This document shows positions 1 through 10,209 of a stretch of DNA of 64,000 nt, one piece after another (positions within the stretch are counted from its first letter, which is position 1; each line of letters starts with the position of its first letter). The stretch is from contig JAMCWK010000026.1 in NCBI GenBank assembly GCA_023481105.1, forward strand, positions 7,400 through 71,399, given 5' to 3'. This DNA comes from Acidobacteriota bacterium. GTDB taxonomy: Bacteria; Acidobacteriota; Terriglobia; Acidiferrales; UBA7541. Under the pieces are notes generated by a model. It worked only from the letters and a program-made list of their open reading frames with translations. It searched no databases and was not told the origin of the DNA. The position numbers and the translations under genes were made by a program.

Positions 1-649
1 TGGCCACGGCGAAGGCTTCGATGAGGCGCGGAAGATTTTTTTGCGGCTTGATATTGCCGGCGTAGAGCACAAACGGATAGTTGACGGCGTGGCGCTCGAG
101 GATGCGGTCGGCGTCGGCGGGGAGCGGGTCGCGAGTGAAGCGCTCGTCCACGGCGTTGTAGATGACTTCGATGCGCGCTTCGGGAATGTTAAAGGCACGC
201 GAGAGCTCGCGCTTTGAGGCGTGGGAGACAGTCAGAATGCGTTTGGCCTTGGCGAACAAGCGCCGCGCGAGATGCAGGCGCATGGCTTGGCGCATGCCGG
301 TGTACTTCGGCGCGAACAGAATCGTGGTGAGGTCGTGCAAAGTGACGACCACCGGGCAGGGAAGCATCACGAGCGGCTGGAACCACGGCAGGTGCAGCAG
401 ATCCACTCCGTGACGGCGGAGGGTCAGCGGCAGGCGGAGGCGATCGGCGGCGCTGCCCAGAGCGGGCACGTTGGGGAGCAGCGAGAAATTTTCGGGGAGC
501 TTGTCCATCTCGTCGAGATGCTTGGGCTGGCCGATGAGCAGGTACTCGGTGGCGCGGTCCTGCTGGGCGAGATGGTTCACGACGTTGCGGATGTAGGTGC
601 CGATGCCGAAGTCGCCCGCGCGCCGGATGTCGATGGCGATGCGCATGTG
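1..649 (-). CDS. glycosyltransferase (family 4/group 1-like), 3' end outside window
   Basis: Reverse strand from ATG at 649 reads MRIAIDIRRAGDFGIGTYIRNVVNHLAQQDRATEYLLIGQP...VVVTLHDLTTILFAPKYTGMRQAMR...ILTVSHASKRELSRAFNIPEARIEVIYNAVDERF...FVLYAGNIKPQKNLPRLIEAFAVA, open at the window edge; absent from the ORF track because it is truncated. Confidence 0.85.
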
Positions 650-774
650 TCAGGGGCACATTGTAGCGCGGAAAGGCAACACAAAACGGAACGCAGATGA
701 ACACAGATAGAAAACGGATAAACGCAGATGAATGAGTCCAAAGACAAATTAGCACTGAAGCACCACACTCCACG

Positions 775-2076
775 TTACTTTGTGGAGGCGCGGCGGACGT
801 AGAGCGGGAAGCGCGCGGCGAGGGCGGCGACTTCGGCGCGCACGCGCTGCTCGACGGCGGCGTCGCCGACGTGCTGCAGAACTTCGGCGATCCACGCAGC
901 GATTTTGGCCATTTCGGGCTCGCGCATGCCGCGCGTAGTGACCGCGGGGCTGCCAATGCGCACGCCGCCGGCCTTCATCGGCGGGAGCGGGTCGAAGGGA
1001 ATGGCGTTTTTGTTGACGGTGATGTTGGCGCGCTCGAGAGCTTTCTGCGCGTCGTTTCCGGTGATTCCGCGGGTGTGCACTTCCATCAGGAAGAGGTGAT
1101 TGTCGGTGCCGCCGCTCACGATGCGGAAGCCGTGACCGGCCAGCGCGGCAGCAAGGGCTTTGGCGTTGGCGACAATCTGCTGCTGATATTCGCGGAAGTC
1201 CGGCTCCATGGCTTCCTTGAAGCAGACAGCTTTGGCGGCGACCATGTGCACGAGCGGGCCGCCCTGCGTGCCGGGAAAATTCAGCTTGTCAATTTCCTTG
1301 GCCCATTTTTCCTTGCAGAGGATCATTCCGCTGCGCGGGCCGCGCAAAGTTTTGTGCGTGGTGGAGGAAACAATGTCGGCGTGGGGCACGGGGCTGGGAT
1401 GGACGCCGGCGGCCACGAGGCCTGCGATGTGCGCCATGTCCACGAAGAGCAGCGCTTCGACGCTGCGCGCGATGGCAGCGAGGCGCTCGAAATCAATGAT
1501 GCGCGAATAGGCGCTGGCACCGACGACGACCATCTTGGGCTTGTGCTCGCGCGCGAGACGGTCCACTTCCTCGTAATCAATCGTCTCGGTGTCCTTGCTC
1601 ACGCCGTAGGGAATGAACTTGTACATGCGTCCGCTGAAATTGAGCGGGTGACCGTGCGTGAGATGGCCGCCGTGGGCGAGGTTCATGCCCAGCACGGTGT
1701 CGCCGGGCTGGAGCATGGCCATGTACACGGTGACGTTGGCGGAAGTGCCGCTGTGCGGCTGGACGTTGGCGTGCTCGGCGCCGAAAAGCTGCTTGGCGCG
1801 GTCAATGGCGAGCTGCTCGGCGCGGTCGGCGAATTCGCAGCCGCCGTAATAACGTTTGCCGGGATAGCCTTCCGCGTACTTGTTGGTGAAGACAGAGCCC
1901 ATGGCTTCGAGCACGGCTTCGGAGACGAAATTCTCCGAGGCGATGAGCTCGAGGCCGGTGGCCTGGCGGCGGGCTTCTTCGCGAAGGATGTCCGCGACGG
2001 CGGGATCAGTCTCCGACAAAGAACGGTTCATGCGGGTTGTGACATCATTCTGAGTAATCATAATTGGCTCAATCAC
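775..2076 (-). CDS. glyA: serine hydroxymethyltransferase
   Basis: 433 aa; [41 protein letters not shown] and [14 protein letters not shown]; real start may be at [10 protein letters not shown]. Confidence 0.97.
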   Translation of the reverse strand: MIEPIMITQNDVTTRMNRSLSETDPAVADILREEARRQATGLELIASENFVSEAVLEAMGSVFTNKYAEGYPGKRYYGGCEFADRAEQLAIDRAKQLFGAEHANVQPHSGTSANVTVYMAMLQPGDTVLGMNLAHGGHLTHGHPLNFSGRMYKFIPYGVSKDTETIDYEEVDRLAREHKPKMVVVGASAYSRIIDFERLAAIARSVEALLFVDMAHIAGLVAAGVHPSPVPHADIVSSTTHKTLRGPRSGMILCKEKWAKEIDKLNFPGTQGGPLVHMVAAKAVCFKEAMEPDFREYQQQIVANAKALAAALAGHGFRIVSGGTDNHLFLMEVHTRGITGNDAQKALERANITVNKNAIPFDPLPPMKAGGVRIGSPAVTTRGMREPEMAKIAAWIAEVLQHVGDAAVEQRVRAEVAALAARFPLYVRRASTK

Positions 2077-2082
2077 TCAATT

Positions 2083-2544
2083 TTATTTCTTGTCCATGGC
2101 CATGATTTTGTCCACGCGGCGCTGATGGCGTCCGCCGGCAAAGGAAGTGTTCAGAAATTCGCGAACGATAGCGATGATCTGCTCTTCGGGCACGACGCGG
2201 GCGCCGAGCGTGAGCACGTTGGCGTCGTTGTGTTCGCGCGCCATGTGCGCGGTCATGATGTCGTGAGCCAGCGCGGCGCGCACGCCGGGAACTTTGTTGG
2301 CGGTCATGGACATGCCGATGCCGGTGCCGCAGGTGAGAATGCCGAGCTGCGCGCGTCCTGCGGCGACACCCTCGGCCACCCGGCGCGCAAAATCGGGATA
2401 GTCCACGGACTCCTCCGAGGCGGTACCCACATCTTCGACGTCGTAGCCCTGCGCAGCGAGGAACTTCTTGATCAATTCTTTGGCGTGGAAGCCGGCGTGG
2501 TCGGCGCCGATGGCGATTTTCGGTTTGTCGGCCAAGTCGGGCAT
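2083..2544 (-). CDS. rpiB: ribose-5-phosphate isomerase B
   Basis: MPDLADKPKIAIGADHAGFHAKELIKKFL...CGTGIGMSMTANKVPGVRAAL; the longer ORF start (2664) runs through purine-rich repeat and is unlikely. Confidence 0.92.
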   Translation of the reverse strand: MPDLADKPKIAIGADHAGFHAKELIKKFLAAQGYDVEDVGTASEESVDYPDFARRVAEGVAAGRAQLGILTCGTGIGMSMTANKVPGVRAALAHDIMTAHMAREHNDANVLTLGARVVPEEQIIAIVREFLNTSFAGGRHQRRVDKIMAMDKK

Positions 2545-2583
2545 GCGAGTTCTCAAAAGGATTCTAGCGGAGGAATGGGGAAA

Positions 2584-2618
2584 GAGGAAGGAGGAAGGAG
2601 AAAAGAGCAAGGAGTTGG
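2584..2618. repeat. heptamer-phased purine-rich repeat upstream of rpiB
   Basis: GAGGAAG GAGGAAG GAGAAAA GAGCAAG GAGTTGG. Confidence 0.75.
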
Positions 2619-2678
2619 AAGAAGAGTTTTTGCAATCGAAGACAAATTCAGCTATTTTCGGCATTAAGAGAAGACAAC

Positions 2679-3008
2679 ATGAGCATTGGATTCGGCACGA
2701 CAGCCCAACGACTAGCTAGGTGGGAGCGAATCCGTTCGAAAGGCAGTGTACACTTCGTTTTGCTGTGGGGCGTCTTGAGTTGCGTAGCTTTCGGCACCGT
2801 GGTGGAAGAGCTGGGAGTTCGCTTTCTTGGCATGATAAGGACCCCTCCGCTGTTTGCTTGGAGTAACCCGGTCTTTGTGTTTCTGGATCGCGCTATTCCC
2901 TGGATGTCGATCGGTGTTTTCGTGGGACTTTTGTCCTGGACTTTGAATGAACGCGAATACCAAGCTTCTCGTCCAGGCCCGATAGAAACTCGCGTCCTGA
3001 AGATTTAG
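2679..3008 (+). CDS. hypothetical small membrane protein
   Basis: 109 aa with two hydrophobic segments; no recognised family. Confidence 0.5.
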   Translation: MSIGFGTTAQRLARWERIRSKGSVHFVLLWGVLSCVAFGTVVEELGVRFLGMIRTPPLFAWSNPVFVFLDRAIPWMSIGVFVGLLSWTLNEREYQASRPGPIETRVLKI

Positions 3009-3017
3009 GCCCAAGCC

Positions 3018-3893
3018 ATGGCCAGCATCCTGGTGACCGATGACGATCGCAGCATACGGCTCCTGGTGCGCTCGATCCTGACGGGCGCAGGCCACAGCGT
3101 CGAAGAGGCTGCGAATGGGGCGGAGGCGCTGGAACACAGCGTCGAAGAGGCTGCGAATGGGGCGGAGGCGCTGGAAAAAATCCGCGCACAATATTTCGAC
3201 CTGGCGGTACTGGACATCTGGATGCCGGAAATGACCGGGCTGGAATTGCTGGCGCAATTGCAAAGCGAAGCGCGCAGCCCGAAAGTGGTCATGCTGACCT
3301 CCGATGATGCGCCGGAGTCGCTGCTGCGCGCGGCGCGCGATCAGGCCTACCGCTACATCAAGAAACCCGTGGAACGGCAAGAACTGCTGGGGGCCGTGGC
3401 GACCGTACTGGCGGCCAAAACGGGACTTCCGCCCATCGAAGTGGTCTCCGCGCAGCCGGATTGGATTGAACTGCTGGTGCCGTGCGACCTGGAAGCCGCG
3501 GAACGCATCCACACATTCCTGGAGCACCTGCAAACAGGCTTGGCAAAAAGCGAGCGGGACAAGCTGGCGCAGGCGTTCCGCGAATTGCTGTTGAACGCGG
3601 TGGAGTGGGGCGGAAAGCTGAACGTGTCGCGGCAAGTGCGCATTTCGTACATCCGCGCGAAACGCATGGTGCTCTACCGCATTGCCGATCCCGGCCACGG
3701 ATTTCAAATCAACCAGCTTCCGCACGCGGCCATTTCCTTCCCGGAAGACCAGCCGATGGAGCACTTGAAAGCGCGCGAGGCCAAAGGAATCCGTCCGGGC
3801 GGATTCGGGCTGCTCATGGCACGGACCATGGTGGACGAGCTGATCTACAACGAGAAGCACAATGAGGTCGTGCTGGTGAAGTATTTGGACTGA
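3018..3893 (+). CDS. response regulator receiver domain fused to an RsbW-like HATPase domain
   Basis: MASILVTDDDRSIRLLVRSIL...LAVLDIWMPEMTG receiver; C-terminal FRELLLNAVEWGG...GFGLLMARTMVDEL HATPase-like; contains a 14-aa tandem duplication. Confidence 0.85.
   Translation: MASILVTDDDRSIRLLVRSILTGAGHSVEEAANGAEALEHSVEEAANGAEALEKIRAQYFDLAVLDIWMPEMTGLELLAQLQSEARSPKVVMLTSDDAPESLLRAARDQAYRYIKKPVERQELLGAVATVLAAKTGLPPIEVVSAQPDWIELLVPCDLEAAERIHTFLEHLQTGLAKSERDKLAQAFRELLLNAVEWGGKLNVSRQVRISYIRAKRMVLYRIADPGHGFQINQLPHAAISFPEDQPMEHLKAREAKGIRPGGFGLLMARTMVDELIYNEKHNEVVLVKYLD
3093..3176. repeat. exact 42-bp tandem duplication (2 copies) inside the receiver domain
   Basis: cacagcgtcgaagaggctgcgaatggggcggaggcgctggaa occurs at 3093-3134 and 3135-3176 with no mismatch. 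Confidence 0.98.
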
Positions 3894-3896
3894 ACA

Positions 3897-3931
3897 AATC
3901 AGAAGGCTGGAATCAGAAATCAGAAATCAGA
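3897..3931. repeat. heptamer tandem repeat in the convergent gap
   Basis: AATCAGA AGGCTGG AATCAGA AATCAGA AATCAGA, 5 phased units. Confidence 0.85.
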
Positions 3932-3945
3932 AAAGAGATTCTGTC

Positions 3946-6891
3946 TTAGCGGTTGCGGCGAGAATGGCGCGCGCGTTTGGCGGAGCGCGAGGCGGCGGGG
4001 CGCGGGGACGGGCCATCCTTAGCGACAAATTCCTGTAAAGCCTTCAGCGCTTGAGAAGTTTCCTCAGCCAGCAAGGAGAGGAGCTTGGACGCGTTGTCCA
4101 AGTCGCCGGCGCGCGCCATGCTCTCGACCTCCAGCGCAGTACCCGCGGCGCGTCGTGCGGCAAGCGTGGCCAGGGTGCCTTTCAAGGCGTGCGCGGACGT
4201 GAAGAGGGCCTTGGCGTCCTGCTGCGCCACGGCTTGGCGAAGCTTGGCGAACATCTCCGCGGAATCGAACGAAACGATTTCCACCAGGCGACGCAGGAGT
4301 TCGGCGTCGCCGCCTGTGCGCCGCAGCAATTCCGCCTGGTCGAAGGGAGCATCTGCCGCTGCCGCAGGAGAATCTGGCGGAGTGGCGGGGGCGAGCGGCG
4401 CAGCGGATTGCTCGAGCGCCTGCAACATTTCCTCCGGACGGATGGGTTTGCCGACGTAAGCATCCATTCCTGCCTTCAAGCAGCGCTCGCGATCGCCTTT
4501 CATGGCGTGCGCGGTCATGGCCACGATGCGGAGATGTTCGCCGGAGGATTTTTCTTTTCGGCGGATGGCGCGGGTGGTGGCGAGGCCGTCCATGCGCGGC
4601 ATCTGCACGTCCATAAGCACAGCGTCGAAGGGCTGTTCTTTGAGCGCGGAGAGCGCCTCGATGCCATCCTGCACGCAAACGGCGGAGTGCCCACGGCGCT
4701 CCAGGATGCGCGCGACCAGCATGCGGTTGGCGCTCTGGTCCTCGGCCACCAGTACGCGCAGAGGGCGCGCGGCCTGCGCCACATGAGCCTCCGCCTTTTG
4801 CCGCGACACGCGCAGCGGCACAGCGGAGAGCACTTCCAGAATGGCATCCAGCAGGTCGGACTGCTTGACGGGCTTGGTGAGGCAGGCGGCCACGCCCAAC
4901 TCACGGCAGCGCGCGGCGGTGCGCGGGCGCATGCCGGAGGTCAGCATCATGATGGTGGCGCCCTGCACGCCCGGGAGCTCGCGCATGCGCTCGGCGAGCG
5001 CGAAGCCGTCCGTGCCGGGCATTTCGCTATCCAGCAAAACCAGCGAGAACGGCTTGCGCTGCGCGGCGGCGTCTTCGAGATGAGAGAGCGCTGAGACGGC
5101 GCCATCGGCGGCGACCGGCTGCATGCGCCAGTTGGTGAGCATCTGCGCGAGGATGCGGCGATTCGTGGCGTTGTCGTCCACCACCAACGCGCGCAGGCCT
5201 TCGAGTTGCGCGAGTTCAGCGGGCGGGCGGCGGAAGGCTGAGGATGTGCCGCGCGCAAATTGCGCGGTGAAATAAAACGTGCTGCCGTGGCCGGGCGTGC
5301 TTTCCACCCAGATACGCCCGCGCATCAATGCCAAAATCTGCGCGGAGATGGACAGGCCGAGGCCGGTGCCTCCGTAATGGCGAGTGATGGAGGAGTCGGC
5401 CTGGGCAAAGGCTTCGAAAATGGCGCGCTGCTTTTCCGGAGGGATGCCGATGCCGGTGTCGCGAACGGAGAATTGCAGGATGACGTCTCCATTGGCGGCC
5501 TGCGCCATGCCCGCGCGCAGCACCACTTCGCCCTGCTCGGTAAACTTGATGGCGTTGCCGACGAGATTCATCACCACCTGGCGCAGCCGCGCGGCATCGC
5601 CGAGGAGCACGTCGGGCACATCGGGGTCCACCTGGCAGGCCAGCTCGAGACCTTTCTGGTGAGCGCGCAGGCCGAGGGTTTTGATGGTGTCGCCGAGAGT
5701 TTCCCGCAAGTCGAATTCGCGGTTCTCCAGTTCGAGGCGGCCGGCTTCGATCTTGGAAAAATCGAGGATGTCGTTAAGCAGCCGGAGGAGAGATTCCGCG
5801 GAATCTTTCGCGGTGGTGAGGTACTCGCGCTGCTCGGAGGAGAGATCCGTGTCCAGAGCGAGCTCGGTCATGCCGATGATGGCGTTCATGGGAGTGCGAA
5901 TCTCGTGGCTCATGTTGGCGAGAAAATCGCTCTTGGCGCGGTTGGCGAAGTCGGCAGCTTCCTTGGCGAGGCGGAGCTCTTCCGCGGCGCGCTTGAGTTC
6001 GGTGACGTCGCGGGCCACGGCGTAAATGAGCTGCTGATCTTCGAGCGGAGTGGAATTCCATTGCAGCCAGCGATACGTGCCGTCCTTGGCCAGGTAGCGG
6101 TTTTCAAAATGTACAGTGGTGGCGCCGGAGCTGATCTTCTCGGCCTCGCGAAGCGTGGCTTCGCGATCGTCGGGATGGACGCGTTCGAGGTAGGGGACGC
6201 TGAAGAGTTCCTCCGGCGTATAGCCAAGGATGCGCTGCCAGGCGGGATTCACGCGCTTGAAATAACCGTCGAAGCCGGCGATGCATAGCATGTCCTGGGA
6301 AAGCGCGAAGAGTTGCTCGAGCTCGCGCGTAGTGCGGCGGCGCGCGATGAACTGGCCAATCTCACTGCCCACCGCGGCCATCATCTGGAGCAGCTCCTCG
6401 TCGGGATGGCGGACCTCGCGGCTGAAGAATTCCATGACGGCGAGGACTTCGTCGTGCAAGAGAACCGGAAAGCCGAGCGCGGCGTGCAGGCCTTCCTTGG
6501 CGGCAATGGGCGCGCGCGGGAAATTGGTGTCCTGCAACACATCGGGTACCCAGCAGGGCTGCGCGGTGGACCACACGCGTCCGGGGACGCCGACGCCGGG
6601 AAGAAACGTGGTGCGCTTGCTGAGGGCTTCGAATTCGGGGAAGTGCAGCTCGGGGCGATGCCAGCATTCGAGACAGCGCAGCACGCCGGCCTGCGCGTCC
6701 ACGCGCCAGACGGCGGCGTGGTCCCAGTCCAGGCTGGTGCACACGGCCTCCAGGAGCTTGGGCGTGGCTTGGGAAAGGCTGGTGGCTTCGGCCAGCACGC
6801 GGACAATCGCGTACTGCGCGGCGAGGCGTTCGGCGGCGCGAGCGTGATTGGCCGCGCCGGATTGAGACACGTTTTCCTCGGATGCAGACAT
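3946..6891 (-). CDS. hybrid sensor histidine kinase (GAF-PAS-HisKA-HATPase-REC-REC-HPt)
   Basis: NMSHEIRTPMNAIIGMTELAL H-box; GTGLGLSISAQI; two REC domains (LVLLDSEMPGTDG, AVLMDVQMPRMDG); HPt TSAHALKGTLATL. Confidence 0.95.
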   Translation of the reverse strand: MSASEENVSQSGAANHARAAERLAAQYAIVRVLAEATSLSQATPKLLEAVCTSLDWDHAAVWRVDAQAGVLRCLECWHRPELHFPEFEALSKRTTFLPGVGVPGRVWSTAQPCWVPDVLQDTNFPRAPIAAKEGLHAALGFPVLLHDEVLAVMEFFSREVRHPDEELLQMMAAVGSEIGQFIARRRTTRELEQLFALSQDMLCIAGFDGYFKRVNPAWQRILGYTPEELFSVPYLERVHPDDREATLREAEKISSGATTVHFENRYLAKDGTYRWLQWNSTPLEDQQLIYAVARDVTELKRAAEELRLAKEAADFANRAKSDFLANMSHEIRTPMNAIIGMTELALDTDLSSEQREYLTTAKDSAESLLRLLNDILDFSKIEAGRLELENREFDLRETLGDTIKTLGLRAHQKGLELACQVDPDVPDVLLGDAARLRQVVMNLVGNAIKFTEQGEVVLRAGMAQAANGDVILQFSVRDTGIGIPPEKQRAIFEAFAQADSSITRHYGGTGLGLSISAQILALMRGRIWVESTPGHGSTFYFTAQFARGTSSAFRRPPAELAQLEGLRALVVDDNATNRRILAQMLTNWRMQPVAADGAVSALSHLEDAAAQRKPFSLVLLDSEMPGTDGFALAERMRELPGVQGATIMMLTSGMRPRTAARCRELGVAACLTKPVKQSDLLDAILEVLSAVPLRVSRQKAEAHVAQAARPLRVLVAEDQSANRMLVARILERRGHSAVCVQDGIEALSALKEQPFDAVLMDVQMPRMDGLATTRAIRRKEKSSGEHLRIVAMTAHAMKGDRERCLKAGMDAYVGKPIRPEEMLQALEQSAAPLAPATPPDSPAAAADAPFDQAELLRRTGGDAELLRRLVEIVSFDSAEMFAKLRQAVAQQDAKALFTSAHALKGTLATLAARRAAGTALEVESMARAGDLDNASKLLSLLAEETSQALKALQEFVAKDGPSPRPAASRSAKRARHSRRNR

Positions 6892-7111
6892 CGGGCCTCC
6901 GAAGAATGCGATAGCGTGAAGCGAGGATAGTCTAGCAGGATTGAGTGATTAAGTGATTGGTGAATGGTGATTGAAGAGCGCCAATCGAGGGCTGATGCCA
7001 AAATGAAAACTGCAGGTCCTTCGACCGAAGAATGCGAAAGCGCGATTAGGCTAGCAGTGACGCTTTGACAGACGTGAGGCTTCCTGCCGGGGGATGGGTT
7101 GAGACCCCAAC

Positions 7112-7480
7112 TTAGGAATGTTTCACCATCTCCAGAGCGAAGCGAGTTGCAAGCTGGTTAAGAACACTAAACGCTAAGGCACCACCCTTTGAAGCGATCA
7201 CTTTCTGGATCTTCCGCCAAACAGTCTCGCTTTTCACCTTGTCGAGAAATTCGTGGCCTTCCCACGTGAGATCGAATGGAATGACGTAAACCACTCGATC
7301 GCTGGTACTCGATTTCACTGTTTCGCAGCGCAATAATCCTGCGTCGTACAACAAAACTAAATGGTACTTTATCGTAAGTTCATTGTAGCCCTCAATCGCT
7401 GGAACCTCGACGTGCGCAGGGGATTGTTTTTCTTCAAAGAAAATGAGCAGCTTACGAATCAGTTCCCAGTCCCGCGTCAT
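7112..7480 (-). CDS. DUF2513-like protein
   Basis: MTRDWELIRKLLIFFEE...YHLVLLYDAGLL...DLTWEGHEFLDKVKSETVWRKI resembles the DUF2513 family. Confidence 0.65.
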   Translation of the reverse strand: MTRDWELIRKLLIFFEEKQSPAHVEVPAIEGYNELTIKYHLVLLYDAGLLRCETVKSSTSDRVVYVIPFDLTWEGHEFLDKVKSETVWRKIQKVIASKGGALAFSVLNQLATRFALEMVKHS

Positions 7481-7552
7481 TTGCGTCTCCGAGACGGCTA
7501 ATCATGCTTCCGCTGTGCGATGGAGTCAACACTGCTACTCGCCGTCGGTTGG

Positions 7553-7581
7553 TTGACAAGGTGTGGGGCGTCCGATAGGCT
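7553..7581 (+). promoter_or_regulatory. sigma70-like promoter upstream of proS
   Basis: TTGACA-N17-TAGGCT. Confidence 0.5.
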
Positions 7582-7690
7582 TTTCGCTTCAAGAAGGTAG
7601 AAGTTGGGAATCAGAAGTCAGAAAAAAGCGGATTCCTCGACCCGACAAAAAGCGTCGGGACTCAGAATGACAAGATAGGCGGATGGACGA

Positions 7691-9130
7691 ATGGCGGAGC
7701 AGAAATTACCGACGCGGGCGGAAGATTTCTCGGAGTGGTACAACCAGCTCGTGCTGCGGGCGGAGTTGGCAGACTATGCGCCGATAAAAGGCTGCATGAT
7801 TGTCCGGCCGTACGGCTGGACGCTGTGGGAAAACATCCAGCAGGGACTGGACCGGCGGTTTAAGGCCACGGGCCATGTGAACTGCGCATTTCCGCTGTTC
7901 ATTCCGAAAAGTTTTATCGAAAAAGAAAAACATCACGTGGAAGGATTTTCACCGGAACTGGCGGTGGTGACCATCGGCGGCGGCGAGGAGCTGACCGAGC
8001 CGCTGGTGGTGCGTCCGACGTCGGAAACGATTATCGGGCACATGTGGGCGAAGTGGATTCAGTCCTATCGCGATCTGCCGCTGCTCTACAACCAGTGGAA
8101 CAGCGTGGTGCGCTGGGAAATGCGCACGAAACTCTTCCTGCGCACGATGGAGTTTTTCTGGCAGGAAGGCCACACGGCGCACGCCACGGCGGAAGAAGGG
8201 GAAGCCGAAACGCGGCAGATGCTGGACATCTATACGGACTTCGCGGTGAACGACGCGGCGATTCCGGTGATTCCCGGCCGCAAGTCGGAGGCGGAGCGGT
8301 TCGCGGGCGCGGAGACGACCTACTCCATCGAAGCGATGATGGGCGACGGCAAGGCGCTGCAGTCGGGGACGTCGCACAACCTGGGGCAGAATTTTTCCAA
8401 GGCCTTCGAGATCCGCTACCTCGACGACAAGGGCGAGCTGCAATTTTGCTGGACGACGTCGTGGGGACTTTCCACGCGATTCATCGGCGCCATCATCATG
8501 GTGCACGGCGACGACCAGGGACTGATCCTGCCGCCAAGACTCGCGCCGTACCAGGCGGTCATTGTGCCCATCTGGAAGAACGACGAGGAAAAAACGCTGG
8601 TGATGAGCGCGGCGAAAGAAATCCGCACACAACTCACTGCCGCAGGCGTGCGAGTGAAAACCGACGAGCGCGAAGGAATGTCACCCGGCTTTAAGTTCAA
8701 CGATTGGGAGATGCGCGGGGTGCCGCTGCGCATTGAAGTGGGGCCGAAAGACGTGGCCAAGGGCACGGTGGTGCTGGCGCGGCGCGATAAGCCCGGGCGG
8801 GAAGGAAAGGCGTTTGTCTCGCGTGACGGCCTGGCGACGAGCGTGGCGAAACTGCTCGACGAAATTCACACCGCGCTCTACGACCGCGCGCTGGCGTTTC
8901 GCAAAGCCAACACCGTCGAGACGGAAGACTACACGGAATTCAAGAAAGCCGTGGAAAAGGGCTTTGCGTTTTCCCACTGGTGCGGCAGCGCGGATTGCGA
9001 AGAAAAAATCAAGGAAGAAACCAAGGCTACCATGCGCTGCATCCCGCTCGACCAGACTCCCTCCGAAGGCAAGTGCGTCTATTGCGCGAAGGCCGCGCGC
9101 GAGCGAGCCATCTTCGCGAAAGCGTATTAG
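7691..9130 (+). CDS. proS: prolyl-tRNA synthetase (archaeal/eukaryotic-type, with C-terminal Cys-rich domain)
   Basis: 479 aa; YAPIKGCMIVRPYGWTLWENIQ, RPTSETIIGHMWAKWI, C-terminal CGSADC...RCIP...KCVYC...FAKAY. Confidence 0.93.
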   Translation: MAEQKLPTRAEDFSEWYNQLVLRAELADYAPIKGCMIVRPYGWTLWENIQQGLDRRFKATGHVNCAFPLFIPKSFIEKEKHHVEGFSPELAVVTIGGGEELTEPLVVRPTSETIIGHMWAKWIQSYRDLPLLYNQWNSVVRWEMRTKLFLRTMEFFWQEGHTAHATAEEGEAETRQMLDIYTDFAVNDAAIPVIPGRKSEAERFAGAETTYSIEAMMGDGKALQSGTSHNLGQNFSKAFEIRYLDDKGELQFCWTTSWGLSTRFIGAIIMVHGDDQGLILPPRLAPYQAVIVPIWKNDEEKTLVMSAAKEIRTQLTAAGVRVKTDEREGMSPGFKFNDWEMRGVPLRIEVGPKDVAKGTVVLARRDKPGREGKAFVSRDGLATSVAKLLDEIHTALYDRALAFRKANTVETEDYTEFKKAVEKGFAFSHWCGSADCEEKIKEETKATMRCIPLDQTPSEGKCVYCAKAARERAIFAKAY

Positions 9131-9236
9131 CAGGTGCCGCTTTCCATCCATTTTCCGCCATCCAAACTCTCCTTGCTTTACACAGTAGATTAGTATACAG
9201 AAGGGTAAATCAAAATCCGCTTGGACGAGGTGGCCC

Positions 9237-10043
9237 ATGCCCGGCGTCCCCCTTTCCGAGAATTTACGGCGCGAATATGAAAACCTCTTTAACACGTGCA
9301 CGACGCGGCCCGACTGCACGAAGGTGGTGGAAGCACTGGTGGCGAAGCTGCAAGCAAACAAAGCGCGTTATCAAAGCGTGAGCGAGGCCATCGGAATTCC
9401 GTGGAGCTTTGTGGCGGTTATTCACAACATGGAAGCGGGACTGAATTTCTCCAGGCACCTGCACAACGGCGATCCGCTCGCGGCGCGCACCGTGCAAGTA
9501 CCCGCGGGCCGGCCCAAGACTGGCAATCCTCCCTTCACCTGGGCGGAGAGCGCCGGCGACGCCCTGGCGATGAAGGGGCTGAGTGCCGCGACGGACTGGA
9601 GCCTTGCCGGGACGCTCTATCAACTGGAGCGATACAACGGGTGGGGCTATCGCCTGCGGCATCCGCACGTGCTCTCACCCTACTTGTGGAGTTTTTCTAA
9701 CCATTACACGAGCGGCAAGTATGTGGCGGATGGCACGTGGTCGGATAGCGCCGTGTCTAAGCAGTGCGGAGCCGCGGTGCTGCTGCGACGCATGGCGGAG
9801 AATGGGCAGGTTGAGTTTGCCGATCAACCCGCGCCGCTGCCAAAGAGCAAGCCTCTCGTCGTACGCCACTCGATGAAGAAATCGAAAGACGCGGCGATTG
9901 CAGCGCGCGTGGAAGAGCTCCAGCGCTGGCTGAACACATTTCCGGGGATTTTTGTCAAAGAGGACGGCGTGCCCGGAGACCGCACTTCCGAGGCGTACAA
10001 GAAAGTCACCGGATCGTATCTCCCGGGCGATCCACGGGGTTGA
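9237..10043 (+). CDS. lysozyme-like / peptidoglycan-binding protein
   Basis: IGIPWSFVAVIHNMEAGLNFSRHLHNGDPLAARTVQVPAGRP; C-terminal LQRWLNTFPGIFVKEDGVPGDRTSEAYKKVTG resembles a peptidoglycan-binding repeat. Confidence 0.65.
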   Translation: MPGVPLSENLRREYENLFNTCTTRPDCTKVVEALVAKLQANKARYQSVSEAIGIPWSFVAVIHNMEAGLNFSRHLHNGDPLAARTVQVPAGRPKTGNPPFTWAESAGDALAMKGLSAATDWSLAGTLYQLERYNGWGYRLRHPHVLSPYLWSFSNHYTSGKYVADGTWSDSAVSKQCGAAVLLRRMAENGQVEFADQPAPLPKSKPLVVRHSMKKSKDAAIAARVEELQRWLNTFPGIFVKEDGVPGDRTSEAYKKVTGSYLPGDPRG

Positions 10044-10209
10044 TGCCGCTCCATTTCCGGCCAAGGAAATATCCCACGCAAAAGCCTGTTAGCTAGACGG
10101 AACGCGGGGCTTGGTCGCGTCTCGACACCCGCGCGGGGCAGTGCTAGGATTTTCCTTCCGGTCCACCGGCTCGGCCGGTTTCCACGCTAATGCGTATGGG
10201 GAGAACTCC

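Noticed and set aside
871-2667. 598-aa plus-strand ORF opposite glyA and rpiB
   Set aside because: Antisense shadow ORF of a GC-rich genome; the minus strand encodes clear GlyA and RpiB.
5260-6288. 342-aa plus-strand ORF inside the hybrid histidine kinase
   Set aside because: Shadow ORF; the kinase domains are on the minus strand.
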